Assembly: GCA_027459785.1 (NCBI GenBank)
Contig: DAIDGU010000030.1
Location: 1-64,000 of the forward strand
Reading direction: 5' to 3'
Origin: Ktedonobacteria bacterium
GTDB taxonomy: Bacteria > Chloroflexota > Ktedonobacteria > Ktedonobacterales > JACDGC01
Length of the DNA: 64,000 nt
In this document: positions 1 through 7,534 of the stretch, piece after piece
Position numbering within the stretch: position 1 is the first letter of the stretch
Layout: every line of letters begins with the position of its first letter
The notes under the pieces: model-generated
Seen by the model: the letters and a program-made list of their open reading frames with translations, nothing else
Told to the model about the DNA's origin: nothing
Database searches by the model: none
Translations under genes and position numbers: made by a program

Positions 1-79
1 TGGGACGGACGGTGGGCGGGACGGTGGGACGGACGGTGGGACGGACGGCGGGCGGGACGGTGGGACGGACGGCGGGCGG
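1..79. repeat. G-rich degenerate tandem repeat
   Basis: Short units of the type GGGACGGACGG and TGGGCGG alternate here without a strict period. A related but shorter G-rich run (gggacggcgggcgg) precedes the hairpin element at about 56.4 kb. No coding frame is supported. The window starts inside the array, so its true length is unknown. Confidence 0.75.
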
Positions 80-136
80 TTGAAACCGCGCCGGTGGGGC
101 GTGCCGCCACGAAACCCGTCTACACGGGTTCTCACC
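71..136. repeat. One arm of a dispersed hairpin element
   Basis: The segment starting GCGGGCGGTTGAAACCGCGCC and running through CGTGCCGCCACGAA matches the left arm of the complete hairpin at 56431-56553. It is followed by a small inverted repeat (aacccgtctacacgggtt). The complementary right arm is not present, so this is a half copy. Confidence 0.65.
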
Positions 137-180
137 ATACATAACCGATCATAGTATGATGAACGCTGTTACTATAGGAA

Positions 181-270
181 CGGGGCGGCGGACAGGAATG
201 TCCGCCCCGCGACCACGCGGAAGACAGCCATTCTTGTCTGTCATCGCGGCGGACAGGACTGTCCGCCCCA
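181..270. repeat. Cluster of three GGACAGGAATGTCC-type palindromes
   Basis: Three neighbouring copies of a short palindrome lie at about 181-208 (GGGGCGGCGGACAGGAATG then TCCGCCCC), 220-242 (gacagccattcttgtctgtc) and 245-270. The same family recurs at 21.8, 28.9, 37.2, 40.3-40.5, 41.66 and 58.0 kb, always between genes. The rest of the interval 130-337 shows no gene that I can support. Confidence 0.75.
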
Positions 271-294
271 CGCTGGAATGATCGGCGTCTGATC

Positions 295-336
295 GCCCCT
301 CTCCATCGCCGATGGGGAGGGGTCGGGGGTGGGGCC
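295..336. repeat. CCCTCTCCATC/GATGGGGAGGG hairpin repeat, copy 1
   Basis: An 11-12 bp stem (CCCCTCTCCATC paired with GATGGGGAGGGG, one G-U position) is followed by the tail TCGGGGGTGGGGCC. The repeat ends next to the stop codon of the leftward small gene at 338-592 and may act as its transcription end. Other copies are at 18463-18504 (inside a gene) and 61392-61457. Confidence 0.75.
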
Positions 337-337
337 G

Positions 338-592
338 CTACGCTCCCGCGCGCTGCGCCACCTGGGCCATCTCGGCGTCGAGTTGCTGGAAGCCGGGGGT
401 GAACTCGTCGCGCGTGTGCAGGCCAGGATTTTTGCGCGCCCCGTCATAGAGCGCCCACAGGTTGTCGATGACGTTTTGCACGCGGCGCATGCCTTCGTCG
501 CCGTCGGGCAACTTGCCCTCTAATCCCTCTAATTGCACTTGCGCGCGGTTCAGCGCCGTCTCGATATGTGTGAGTTGGGTAGCGTCAATCAC
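338..592 (-). CDS. Small hypothetical protein (84 aa)
   Basis: I do not recognise a family. The predicted product is short, acidic and probably all-helical, without signal peptide or membrane segment. The start is a GTG at 592, chosen because the leftward strand carries AAAGGAGC about ten bases upstream. The stop codon touches the dispersed hairpin repeat at 295-336. It is followed upstream on the same strand by another unknown gene (652-1503) with a gap of about 60 bases, so the two may be co-transcribed. Function cannot be assigned. Confidence 0.6.
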   Translation of the reverse strand: MIDATQLTHIETALNRAQVQLEGLEGKLPDGDEGMRRVQNVIDNLWALYDGARKNPGLHTRDEFTPGFQQLDAEMAQVAQRAGA

Positions 593-651
593 GTTGAGTT
601 TGCTCCTTTGGTGAGATCATCCCAGGGCGTCGCCACGGTGTATGGCGCTGA

Positions 652-1503
652 CTAGGATGAGGCTTGCGGCGGCAACTGATCGCGCGGGATGAGATATTGC
701 TGCATCTGCGCCGGGATGATCTGGACCACAGCCTGGGGCTGCTCATGGGGGTGGTGCGGTCCCACGAAGGCGCGCACCGCCTCAATGGCCAGATAGGCAC
801 CGATGGCCAGGCCGGCGGTCGTCTTCAGCGTGAAGATCGTCTTGCGCCGCTCGCCATCCTCGCCGGCGAAGGCCAGATCTTCCTGCGCCTTAAAGGGGTT
901 TTCCAAGGCAGCGCTGAGCCGGTTGCCCAATTGCTGCACCTGATTGGTGATGCCGGTGATGTCGCCCTGCTGCACGGCCAGCGAGAAGGCGGCGGCTTCA
1001 TCCGGCGGCAAGTAAAACAAGCCATGCCAGGGAAATTCGATGAAGTAATCGGGATTCTTTTCGTGCTGAAGCTTCATGGCGGCGTCCAGCAGGTAATCGA
1101 CGTACCAGCCCTGAATGCCGTCGCGCACGCCATAGAGATAGATCATCGTGACATTGTGCAGCGTCAGCAATTCGTTTTCCGTCAGGGTGTGGATGTCGAT
1201 GACGCGCTGCAAGTGAACGACGAGATCACCTAGGATCGGGAGCGACTGTGCGGCGCTGGGGACGACCCTGAGCGCGTTTTCGGCGAGCTTGGCCGTTTCG
1301 GTCTGGTGGGCGTCGGGGTGCGCGGGCGGCTCGGTGGCCAGGCTGGGATTCGCATCGTGAAAGAAGCCACGGCGAAAAGCCAGATAGTGATTGCCGACAG
1401 TCTGGTATAGTTGTTCAGCGATCCCTTGCGTCTGCTGGGCCAGAAATTCGGGATGTGCCACGCGCGGGGCCGGTGTGGTCGGGATGGAATCAGCGGCGGA
1501 CAT
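652..1503 (-). CDS. Hypothetical helical protein with one C-terminal membrane segment
   Basis: The 283-residue product has no family that I recognise. Most of it looks helical and soluble. A single hydrophobic stretch lies near residues 230-246 (core AGLAIGAYLAIEAVRAFVG) and is followed by a His/Gln/Pro-rich tail, so the bulk is probably cytoplasmic with a C-terminal anchor. The ATG at 1503 is preceded on the leftward strand by AGGAGAG at good spacing. A competing leftward frame (start 1541) overlaps it but has a composition expected of a shadow frame. Confidence 0.65.
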   Translation of the reverse strand: MSAADSIPTTPAPRVAHPEFLAQQTQGIAEQLYQTVGNHYLAFRRGFFHDANPSLATEPPAHPDAHQTETAKLAENALRVVPSAAQSLPILGDLVVHLQRVIDIHTLTENELLTLHNVTMIYLYGVRDGIQGWYVDYLLDAAMKLQHEKNPDYFIEFPWHGLFYLPPDEAAAFSLAVQQGDITGITNQVQQLGNRLSAALENPFKAQEDLAFAGEDGERRKTIFTLKTTAGLAIGAYLAIEAVRAFVGPHHPHEQPQAVVQIIPAQMQQYLIPRDQLPPQASS

Positions 1504-1635
1504 AGGCGCTCTCCTGGGGATGGTTGGTGGGATACCTGCATATCCTATGCCGGATTATAGCGCCTGCACCTCCCGCAAAACCTGGCGTGAACGCGATCTT
1601 GTTCACTACGCACGGTGAGCCGGTTGACCATGCGC

Positions 1636-2046
1636 CTAGAGCATCGTCGGCTGGCCCTGCGTGCGGCGACTGCCGATGAGGCCAGCGACGAAAAGCGTGA
1701 GGCCAACAAGGATCAAGCCCTGGGTGGTACGCGCGGTGCGGCGTTCAACGCGCGCCAGCGCGGGGCGCAGGGCCGGCACAGCGGGGGCTTCAGCCGCACG
1801 GACACGGCGACGCCATGCGGCGCGCTGCCAGAGCAGCGCCAGGGCCGCCAGGTGCGCGGCCAGCCCCAGCGCCACCAGGATGCCCCAGATCCGGCGGTTG
1901 CCGCGCTGTGCCAGCCAGCTTGCCAGGGCCGTCAACGCGCTCAGCGCCAGCACGGTGCCGGAATAAAGCGCCCAGCCGGGAGCCAGGTGCGCGAAGAAGC
2001 GCGGCGGCGCGGAAGGGACGCCTGGTGGCGCACTAGATGCAACCAT
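1636..2046 (-). CDS. Small membrane protein, three predicted TM segments
   Basis: The 136-residue product has hydrophobic segments around residues 25-44, 52-73 and 108-125, separated by Arg-rich loops. That pattern is expected of a real integral membrane protein. The ATG at 2046 has a GAGGT sequence seven bases upstream on the leftward strand. It is divergent from the D-aminopeptidase gene, sharing a 95-bp intergenic region. The overlapping rightward frame at 1615-2145 is very rich in Arg and Gln and is treated as a shadow. No family recognised. Confidence 0.65.
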   Translation of the reverse strand: MVASSAPPGVPSAPPRFFAHLAPGWALYSGTVLALSALTALASWLAQRGNRRIWGILVALGLAAHLAALALLWQRAAWRRRVRAAEAPAVPALRPALARVERRTARTTQGLILVGLTLFVAGLIGSRRTQGQPTML

Positions 2047-2141
2047 GACTATACCTCAGTCGTTTTGTGTGATATGCTGGCAGAAACGGGTGCGCGTCGC
2101 CCTGGCATCGCGGCCAGGTCAGCGAGCAAAGGAACTCCTCA

Positions 2142-2978
2142 ATGAAAGTATACATCTCCATCGACGCGGAAGGGGTCGCGGGCATCGCGGACTGGGACCA
2201 AATTCGCACCAAGGGGGATGACTTCGCGCTGGGTCGCCGCTTGTTGCTGGGCGAACTGAATGCCGCCATCGACGGTGTGCTGGCGGTCGATCCCCAGGCG
2301 CAGATCGTCGTGAACGACTCCCACGCCAGCATGCGCAACTACCCCCCCGACGAACTGCACGGCAACGCGATGCTTATCAGCGGCCAGCACAAACCGCTGT
2401 ATATGATGCAAGGGCTGGACGCCACATTCGACGCGATTTTGTTCATCGGGTATCATGGCTCTATCGGCGCGCATCCGGCGATCCTGAGCCACACGTATAA
2501 TCCACGAGCGATCTGGGAGGTACGCATCGCGGGCCGGCCTGTCGGCGAATCCGGCTTGAACGGGCTGGTGGCGGCGCATTATGGCGTCCCCCTGGCGCTC
2601 GTCACCGGCGACGCGGCCACAGCGGCGGAGGCACGTGAACTGGTGCCGGAAGTCACGACCGTGGTAGTGAAAACCTCGCATAGCCGCTTCGCCGCCACCA
2701 ACCTGCATCCCCACGTGGCGCGCGAACAGATCCGCCTTGGCGCGCAACATGCGCTGAGCGAACTCAGCCGGCACCAACTCGTGCCAGCGTATCCCGCGCC
2801 CGCGCGCATCGAGGTGACGTTCCTCACGGCGGATATGGCGGAAGCGTGCCTGGTATTGCGCGGCGTGGAGCGCGTGGCCGAGCAGCCGCGCACCGTCGCG
2901 GCGACGAATGACGATCTGCTGGAACTTTTCCGAATCTTCGTCGGCATGGTGATGATCACCCGCGCCCTGGTCGAATGA
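2142..2978 (+). CDS. dppA: M55-family D-aminopeptidase (DppA-like)
   Basis: This is a zinc peptidase of the DppA family, which releases N-terminal D-amino acids from peptides and is thought to help recycle D-Ala-containing cell-wall peptides. The known zinc ligands of the family are visible: D8 and E10 in SIDAEG, H61 in NDSH, H105 in GYHG and E136 in GESG. H117 in ILSHTYN matches the catalytic histidine region. The length (278 aa) is normal for M55, and no signal peptide is present, so it should be cytoplasmic. AAAGGA precedes the ATG at 2142. The TPR gene follows within 15 bases and the C26 hydrolase follows that, which suggests one transcription unit. Confidence 0.9.
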   Translation: MKVYISIDAEGVAGIADWDQIRTKGDDFALGRRLLLGELNAAIDGVLAVDPQAQIVVNDSHASMRNYPPDELHGNAMLISGQHKPLYMMQGLDATFDAILFIGYHGSIGAHPAILSHTYNPRAIWEVRIAGRPVGESGLNGLVAAHYGVPLALVTGDAATAAEARELVPEVTTVVVKTSHSRFAATNLHPHVAREQIRLGAQHALSELSRHQLVPAYPAPARIEVTFLTADMAEACLVLRGVERVAEQPRTVAATNDDLLELFRIFVGMVMITRALVE

Positions 2979-2993
2979 GAGGTGACGTGTCGG

Positions 2994-4724
2994 ATGGCTG
3001 AGTTGTCCGCGTTCGCGCCGCATGCCGTGCTGGGGCTGGGAGTGAATCTGTTCTTCAACGGCGTCTTTGTGACGGTGCTGGCGATTGTCCTGGTGATGGT
3101 GCGCGTGCTGTGGCCGAAGGAGACGATCCAGCGCTGGCGCGATGATCGCCGCTTTCAGACCTCGGTCGATGAGATGCGGCAAGGCTTGGAGCGCCTGGAA
3201 GACGAGCAGTATGATGCCGCGCTGACCCTGTTCGCGCAGGCTGCCAAGCAGACTCCCAACAAGCCCGCACCGGTCTTATTACGAATCTATGCCCTGGGAA
3301 TGCAGGGGCGGCGGCGCGAGGCCGCCAGCGAATTGCGCCATGCGCTGCTGCGCTGGCCGGTGGAGACGCTGCCCAAACGCTTGCTGGCGCTGGCCTACCT
3401 GGGCGCGGGCAATTTTGATCGCGCCTATACTGCTGGCACCACCGCCGCCAGCCAGGAACCCGTCGCCGCCGTCGCGTTGCGCACGCTGGGCGATGTCTGC
3501 CGCATCATGGAACGCTATCCCGAAGCCGAACGGGCGTACCTGCGCGGCGTGGAACTGGGGCTGGCACGGCCCTATGCCGGGATGGCGTGGGCGCTGGCAG
3601 GCCAGGGGCGCGTGGAGGAAGCGGAAGTGGTGCTGGGCGACGCCCCGCCGCACATCCTCGGCCTGTTCGAGGCCCGCCTGGCGCTGGCGCAGATTCACAC
3701 GCAGGCGCGGCGGCTGGACCAGGCCATCGCCGTCTATCAGACGCTGCTCAGCGAGCATGGCAACGTTCCGCGCGTGCTGGTGCCGTATGGCCTGACGCTG
3801 ATGGAAGACGTGCAGATGAACGAGGCGCAGCGCGTGCTGGAACATGCTGTCGGCATTGCGCCGGACGATCCTTTCGCGCAATGCGCGCTGGCGGCGCTGC
3901 TGGTGGAACGCAACGATCTGGCGGCGGCGACGGTGCATGTGCGCGAGGCGCTGCGCCTGTGGCCGGGCTATGGCACGGCGCGCAGTGTGTATGGCGACGT
4001 GATGAAGCGGGCGGGGCGCTACGACGCCGCCGAGGAGCAATACCGCGAGGCGCTGCGGCTGAACCCCTTCCTGGCCGACGCGCACATCCGCCTGGCGGCG
4101 CTGTTGCGCATGCGCAGCGAGACGATGGAGGCACGCGAACACGAGCGCGAGGCACACCGCCTGCGTCCCAGCATGCCGCTGCCCGTCTCGCAGAAGATCC
4201 TGGCCGTCACCACGCGCCAGATCGCCGCCGTCAAAGCGAGCGATCTGGCACCACAGCGTACCACGCCGCGCGAGGCTCCGCCGCCGGATATCAACGTGGT
4301 GCTGACGCCAACCAAGAAGCGCCTGCCGGATCGCCTGGCCAGCGCGCCGCTGCCGCCACCGCGCCCCGCCACGCCGGCAGCGGGTGCAGCCACCTCGCTG
4401 ATGAGCGACATCGCCGCCCTGCCAGGGGCCGTGCTGCTCTTCGACGAATCGCGCTCTTCCATCTTCACGCAAACCTTGCAATCCACCTGGCCACCAGAGG
4501 AAGTGCTGGCCTTCTACCGCGACCGCCTCGCCGCCGACGGCTGGACGTTGACCGGCGAGGAGGCGAGTGTCCTGGCCGACATCCAGGGTGTGACGCGCCA
4601 CTATACCCGTGGCGACCAAGCCGCGCATCTGACCATCGGCGTCCGCGCCGCCGCACCGCCCGCCCTTTCCGCGCCGGAAGGGCAGTATACCATCATCATC
4701 ACGCACATCGCGCACAAACCATAG
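2994..4724 (+). CDS. Membrane-anchored TPR protein
   Basis: The product has a single N-terminal membrane segment (about residues 12-38) followed by a long run of tetratricopeptide repeats (about 50-400). Typical helix pairs such as YDAAEEQYREALRLNPFLA are visible. After a Pro/Ala-rich linker comes a C-terminal domain of about 100 residues (from IAALPGAVLLF) containing LAFYRDRLAADGW. A similar short motif (FFAxQxPAxGW) occurs in the lipoproteins at 39.2 and 40.6 kb. I chose the ATG at 2994 because GAGAGGTG lies ten bases upstream, in preference to the GTG at 2982. TPRs usually scaffold protein complexes; the partner is unknown. Confidence 0.85.
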   Translation: MAELSAFAPHAVLGLGVNLFFNGVFVTVLAIVLVMVRVLWPKETIQRWRDDRRFQTSVDEMRQGLERLEDEQYDAALTLFAQAAKQTPNKPAPVLLRIYALGMQGRRREAASELRHALLRWPVETLPKRLLALAYLGAGNFDRAYTAGTTAASQEPVAAVALRTLGDVCRIMERYPEAERAYLRGVELGLARPYAGMAWALAGQGRVEEAEVVLGDAPPHILGLFEARLALAQIHTQARRLDQAIAVYQTLLSEHGNVPRVLVPYGLTLMEDVQMNEAQRVLEHAVGIAPDDPFAQCALAALLVERNDLAAATVHVREALRLWPGYGTARSVYGDVMKRAGRYDAAEEQYREALRLNPFLADAHIRLAALLRMRSETMEAREHEREAHRLRPSMPLPVSQKILAVTTRQIAAVKASDLAPQRTTPREAPPPDINVVLTPTKKRLPDRLASAPLPPPRPATPAAGAATSLMSDIAALPGAVLLFDESRSSIFTQTLQSTWPPEEVLAFYRDRLAADGWTLTGEEASVLADIQGVTRHYTRGDQAAHLTIGVRAAAPPALSAPEGQYTIIITHIAHKP

Positions 4725-4738
4725 GAGAGCAAGCAGTC

Positions 4739-5464
4739 ATGCAGCGTCCTTTGATTGGCATCGCGGGCTATACCCGCAACAGTGTGGTCGCGTCGGTCGA
4801 TCGCTACATCCACGCCGTCGATCTAGCCGGCGGCATCGCGCTCATCATCCCGCCCGATCCCGCGCCGGAGCGCGCGGCGGCGATCCTGGATCGCATCGAT
4901 GCGCTGCTGCTGCCGGGCGGCGACGATATCGATCCGGCGCTGTACGGCGCGGCGCGGCACGCACGCCTTGGGCCATGCGACGCTATGCACGACGAGGCGG
5001 ACTTCGCGCTGGTACGCGAGGCGTTGCGCCGGCGCATGCCGGTGCTGGGCATCTGTCGCGGCCAGCAGGTGCTGAATGTGGCGCTGGGAGGGACGCTCTA
5101 CCAAGATCTCCCCACGGAACGTCCCAGCGACCTGACGCATGCCACGCGCGACTTTACGGCGCTGACGCACACCGTCGCCATCGATGCCCGCACACCGCAC
5201 CGCGCCATCATCGAGGCCGCCGAGGTACCGACGAACAGCCTGCACCACCAGGCGATCCGCGACCTGGGCGAAGGCGTGCAGGTGACGGCGCACGCGCCGG
5301 ACGGCGTGATCGAAGGCATTGCGGTCGCGGGGCAGCCGTTCGCGCTGGCCGTGCAGTACCATCCCGAAGCGCTGGTGGATACGCACGAGCATGCGCACCG
5401 GCTCTTCGCTGCATTCGTCCACGCCGCCACCACCGCGCCGCTGGCACGATCCGCGTCATTTTGA
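4739..5464 (+). CDS. Class I glutamine amidotransferase-like hydrolase (peptidase C26, PuuD-like)
   Basis: The 241-residue protein matches the gamma-glutamyl-gamma-aminobutyrate hydrolase family, which cleaves gamma-glutamyl bonds, for example in putrescine catabolism. The nucleophile elbow is LGICRGQQ (C106), the catalytic His and Glu are H208 and E210 in QYHPEA, and PGGDDIDP (about 59-66) is the family oxyanion-side motif. Residues 168-170 carry the typical SLHHQ. The ATG at 4739 follows ATAGGAGAGC just after the TPR stop codon. No polyamine genes are nearby, so the true gamma-glutamyl substrate is uncertain. The frame is open far upstream (from 3587), but that part is a shadow of the TPR gene. 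Confidence 0.88.
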   Translation: MQRPLIGIAGYTRNSVVASVDRYIHAVDLAGGIALIIPPDPAPERAAAILDRIDALLLPGGDDIDPALYGAARHARLGPCDAMHDEADFALVREALRRRMPVLGICRGQQVLNVALGGTLYQDLPTERPSDLTHATRDFTALTHTVAIDARTPHRAIIEAAEVPTNSLHHQAIRDLGEGVQVTAHAPDGVIEGIAVAGQPFALAVQYHPEALVDTHEHAHRLFAAFVHAATTAPLARSASF

Positions 5465-5484
5465 CAAATTGCGGGTCTAACCGC

Positions 5485-5514
5485 TTGACAAGGGCAGGGG
5501 AGATGGCGTATCAT
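5485..5514 (+). promoter_or_regulatory. Promoter of the tRNA-Leu/tRNA-Ser operon
   Basis: TTGACA (5485-5490) is separated by 18 bases from TATCAT (5509-5514). Transcription would begin near 5521, about 33 bases before the first tRNA. Confidence 0.75.
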
Positions 5515-5553
5515 AGAGGGGACGTTCCGCCAGAGACCAGCGGGCGTCACTCC

Positions 5554-5638
5554 GCCGAAGTGGTGAAATGGTAGACACGCTACGTTCAGGGCGTAGTGCT
5601 CACAAGGCGTGGGGGTTCGAATCCCCCCTTCGGCACCA
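5554..5638 (+). tRNA. tRNA-Leu (anticodon CAG)
   Basis: Acceptor arms GCCGAAG and CTTCGGC pair perfectly, followed by A and an encoded CCA. The anticodon stem CTACG/CGTAG encloses the loop TTCAGGG, giving anticodon CAG for the codon CUG. A long variable arm and GGTTCGAATCC T-loop are present, as expected for a class II tRNA of 85 nt. Confidence 0.95.
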
Positions 5639-5639
5639 C

Positions 5640-5729
5640 GGAGAGGTCGCATAGTGGTCTAGTGCGGCGGTTTGCTAAACCGCTGAAGGGGCAACCCTTC
5701 CGAGAGTTCGAATCTCTCCCTCTCCGCCA
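5640..5729 (+). tRNA. tRNA-Ser (anticodon GCT)
   Basis: Acceptor arms GGAGAGG and CCTCTCC pair, with discriminator G and encoded CCA. The loop TTGCTAA gives anticodon GCT, reading AGC and AGU. The long variable arm (about GAAGGGGCAACCCTTC) is typical of serine tRNAs. Only one base separates it from tRNA-Leu, so both are cut from one transcript. An integrase gene lies just downstream, so the 3' end of this tRNA is the natural candidate attachment site. Confidence 0.95.
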
Positions 5730-5746
5730 GCGCAACAATCCCCAAC

Positions 5747-5775
5747 AAGTCCGCTTTCCGAGCGGACTTTTTCTT
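5747..5775 (+). terminator. Rho-independent terminator of the tRNA operon
   Basis: The perfect inverted repeat AAGTCCGCT / AGCGGACTT, with loop TTCCG, is followed by a T-run (TTTTTC). Confidence 0.9.
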
Positions 5776-5898
5776 TGCCCTCACACACCAAGACCCTTGA
5801 TTGCTCCCTCCCCCTTTCATACCATTTTTGCGCAAGACCGCTGAGGCGCAGCCACTTTGTGAACCTACACTTTGCCTATGACCGCTGAGCGCCAGCAC

Positions 5899-6927
5899 CT
5901 AGCCGGCCTTATGGTTGCCCTTGCCGCGCCTGCTGTCATCAGCTTTCTTGGATGAAGTGCGCTTCTCTAGATTGAGCATTCGCACCGGCGAAAATTGCTC
6001 ATGATCCGCAAGGGCGCTCTCACTTCCAAATTGCTTGAGATATTCCTCTGTTACCACTAACTTGCTATGCCCAAGCTCCCGCGAGAGCCGTTCAAGTTTG
6101 CCGCCCGACTTCATGTAAAGCGTGCTGAACGTGTGCCGGAATGTATGCGGACTCACCCGCACCCCTTCTAGCCCGATCCGCAGCTTAATCTGTTTGAGCA
6201 TGTCTTGCACCGCCGGCGAGGCGAGCGGCTTGCCCGTCCGTCCAAGGAATAGGTGCGTTTCTTTACTATCGCCCCCTTGGCGATGCACCGAAACATACTT
6301 CCAGAGGCATTTCGCTACGGGCGCGCTCATGCCGACCTTGCGTTCTTTCTTGCCCTTGCCGAAGACCGTGATGTAACTCTCGTCACCACCCACGCCCAGG
6401 TGAAAATCATCTACGCGCAGGTTGCACAGTTCGCCGAGGCGCATCCCTGTATCGCACAGGAGCAAGATGATCGTGTAGTTGCGAAAGCCGAGATGCGAGC
6501 GCCGATCACACGCGCCCAGCATATCTTCCAGATTCTGCGTTGTGAACGTCCGAATCATGTACGATGCGACTTTGGGCCGGCGGAGACGCAGGGCAGGATC
6601 TTCATCAAGCAACTCTTCCATGTAAAGCCACTTACAGAAGGTCTTGATCACCTGCACGAACCCGCGCACCGTCAGATCAGAAAGTTTCACACCATCCTTG
6701 CGCGCCGGCTTATAGGGATTGTTGGCATCCGCAATCGTGTTTTGCAGTTCCATGATGAACGCACGCAGATGTGCCACCTTGATCCCCTCGATATCGGTCA
6801 CGCCACTTTTCGCCATCGCATCGACGAACATCCGCAGCTTGTACCGATACCACCGCAACGTAGGCGCGGAACACTTGGCCGTTGCGCGGTCAAGTAAGAA
6901 GCCCTCGATAGCGTCCGAAATCTTCAT
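5899..6927 (-). CDS. Tyrosine recombinase / integrase
   Basis: The 342-residue protein has an N-terminal SAM-like core-binding domain (about 1-110) and a C-terminal catalytic domain. The catalytic set is complete: R163 in TGMRLGEL, K193/K194 in GKGKKERK, H261 and R264 in SPHTFRHTF, H287 in LGHSKL and nucleophile Y296 in EEYLK. It cuts and joins DNA through a 3'-phosphotyrosine. The basic C-terminal tail is typical of element integrases. The gene ends about 170 bases from tRNA-Ser and is divergent from the excisionase-like gene, the usual arrangement of an integration module. Confidence 0.93.
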   Translation of the reverse strand: MKISDAIEGFLLDRATAKCSAPTLRWYRYKLRMFVDAMAKSGVTDIEGIKVAHLRAFIMELQNTIADANNPYKPARKDGVKLSDLTVRGFVQVIKTFCKWLYMEELLDEDPALRLRRPKVASYMIRTFTTQNLEDMLGACDRRSHLGFRNYTIILLLCDTGMRLGELCNLRVDDFHLGVGGDESYITVFGKGKKERKVGMSAPVAKCLWKYVSVHRQGGDSKETHLFLGRTGKPLASPAVQDMLKQIKLRIGLEGVRVSPHTFRHTFSTLYMKSGGKLERLSRELGHSKLVVTEEYLKQFGSESALADHEQFSPVRMLNLEKRTSSKKADDSRRGKGNHKAG

Positions 6928-7082
6928 GCACCCTCTCTTTCCGCTGAAAGCTTAACGCGAAACCATGTAGACACTGCGCGGCGCTCAGCGGCAAGATAGC
7001 AGCATGTTCGATTCACCTGAACCTCACTTCCTGCCTTTGTTGTGAATAGTATAGCATATGCGCTAGTAATTATCTAGCCCCC

Positions 7083-7094
7083 ACATGCTATAAT
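7083..7094 (+). promoter_or_regulatory. Extended -10 promoter upstream of the excisionase-like gene
   Basis: TGC (7086-7088) directly precedes a perfect TATAAT (7089-7094); no good -35 box is visible at 17 bases. The region also holds the 8-bp palindrome GCATATGC (7054-7061), a possible operator between the divergent integrase and excisionase-like genes. Confidence 0.6.
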
Positions 7095-7123
7095 GCAAGA
7101 AAAAGGTTCAGGACGGGTTAGCA

Positions 7124-7348
7124 ATGGCTCTTGCGCATACCTTTGCTGGCGCTATCTCTACCACAGAAGCGGCCAATCGCTACCACGTGAGCCAACGCTA
7201 TATCGCCTTTTTGGCACGTCGAAAAGCAATCATAGCGAAAAAGCTGGGACGCGATTGGATGATTGATGAAGCCTCCCTTAGCGCCTATTTGGCTACGCCC
7301 CAAAAGCGCGGACCGAAGCCAAAAGCGAAGCGAACTCATGACGAGTAA
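7124..7348 (+). CDS. Excisionase-like helix-turn-helix protein
   Basis: The 74-residue protein has the layout of MerR-type or excisionase-family DNA-binding domains. STTEAANRYHVSQRYIAFLAR forms the helix-turn-helix, followed by a wing ending in DWMIDEASLSAYLATP and a basic tail. Such proteins bend att DNA and steer the integrase toward excision, or act as small repressors. The position, divergent from the integrase with 196 bases between, supports a recombination directionality role. No strong Shine-Dalgarno is seen. Confidence 0.75.
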   Translation: MALAHTFAGAISTTEAANRYHVSQRYIAFLARRKAIIAKKLGRDWMIDEASLSAYLATPQKRGPKPKAKRTHDE

Positions 7349-7392
7349 CGCTCCTCACTTCCAATCCATTCCCTCACAGGAGCGGCGAGTTA

Positions 7393-7401
7393 TGCTATAA
7401 T
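7393..7401 (+). promoter_or_regulatory. Extended -10 promoter for the XRE-TPR gene
   Basis: The sequence TATGCTATAATGG repeats almost exactly the promoter at 7083-7095. TGC precedes TATAAT (7396-7401), and CTCACA stands 17 bases upstream. The shared sequence CTCACTTCC upstream of both promoters could be a common operator, which is inference. Confidence 0.6.
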
Positions 7402-7534
7402 GGATGGTGTTCAGTCAATCCCTTTGCTTTCCTCGCCGCACTGATAGTATGCCTGAAGAGGAGGCAGCAATGCCGGCATCTGTGCCTAAGAAATGCACAA
7501 GTTTTGCCCAATTCCTGCCCAAAAGGAGCGAGAC

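Noticed and set aside
1615..2145. Rightward ORF of 176 codons
   Set aside because: Its composition is Arg/Gln/Ala-rich without motifs. The leftward frame encodes a convincing three-segment membrane protein.
3587..4738. Rightward open frame before the amidotransferase-like gene
   Set aside because: It is Gly/Arg/Ala-rich shadow sequence of the TPR gene in another frame. The real gene starts at 4739.
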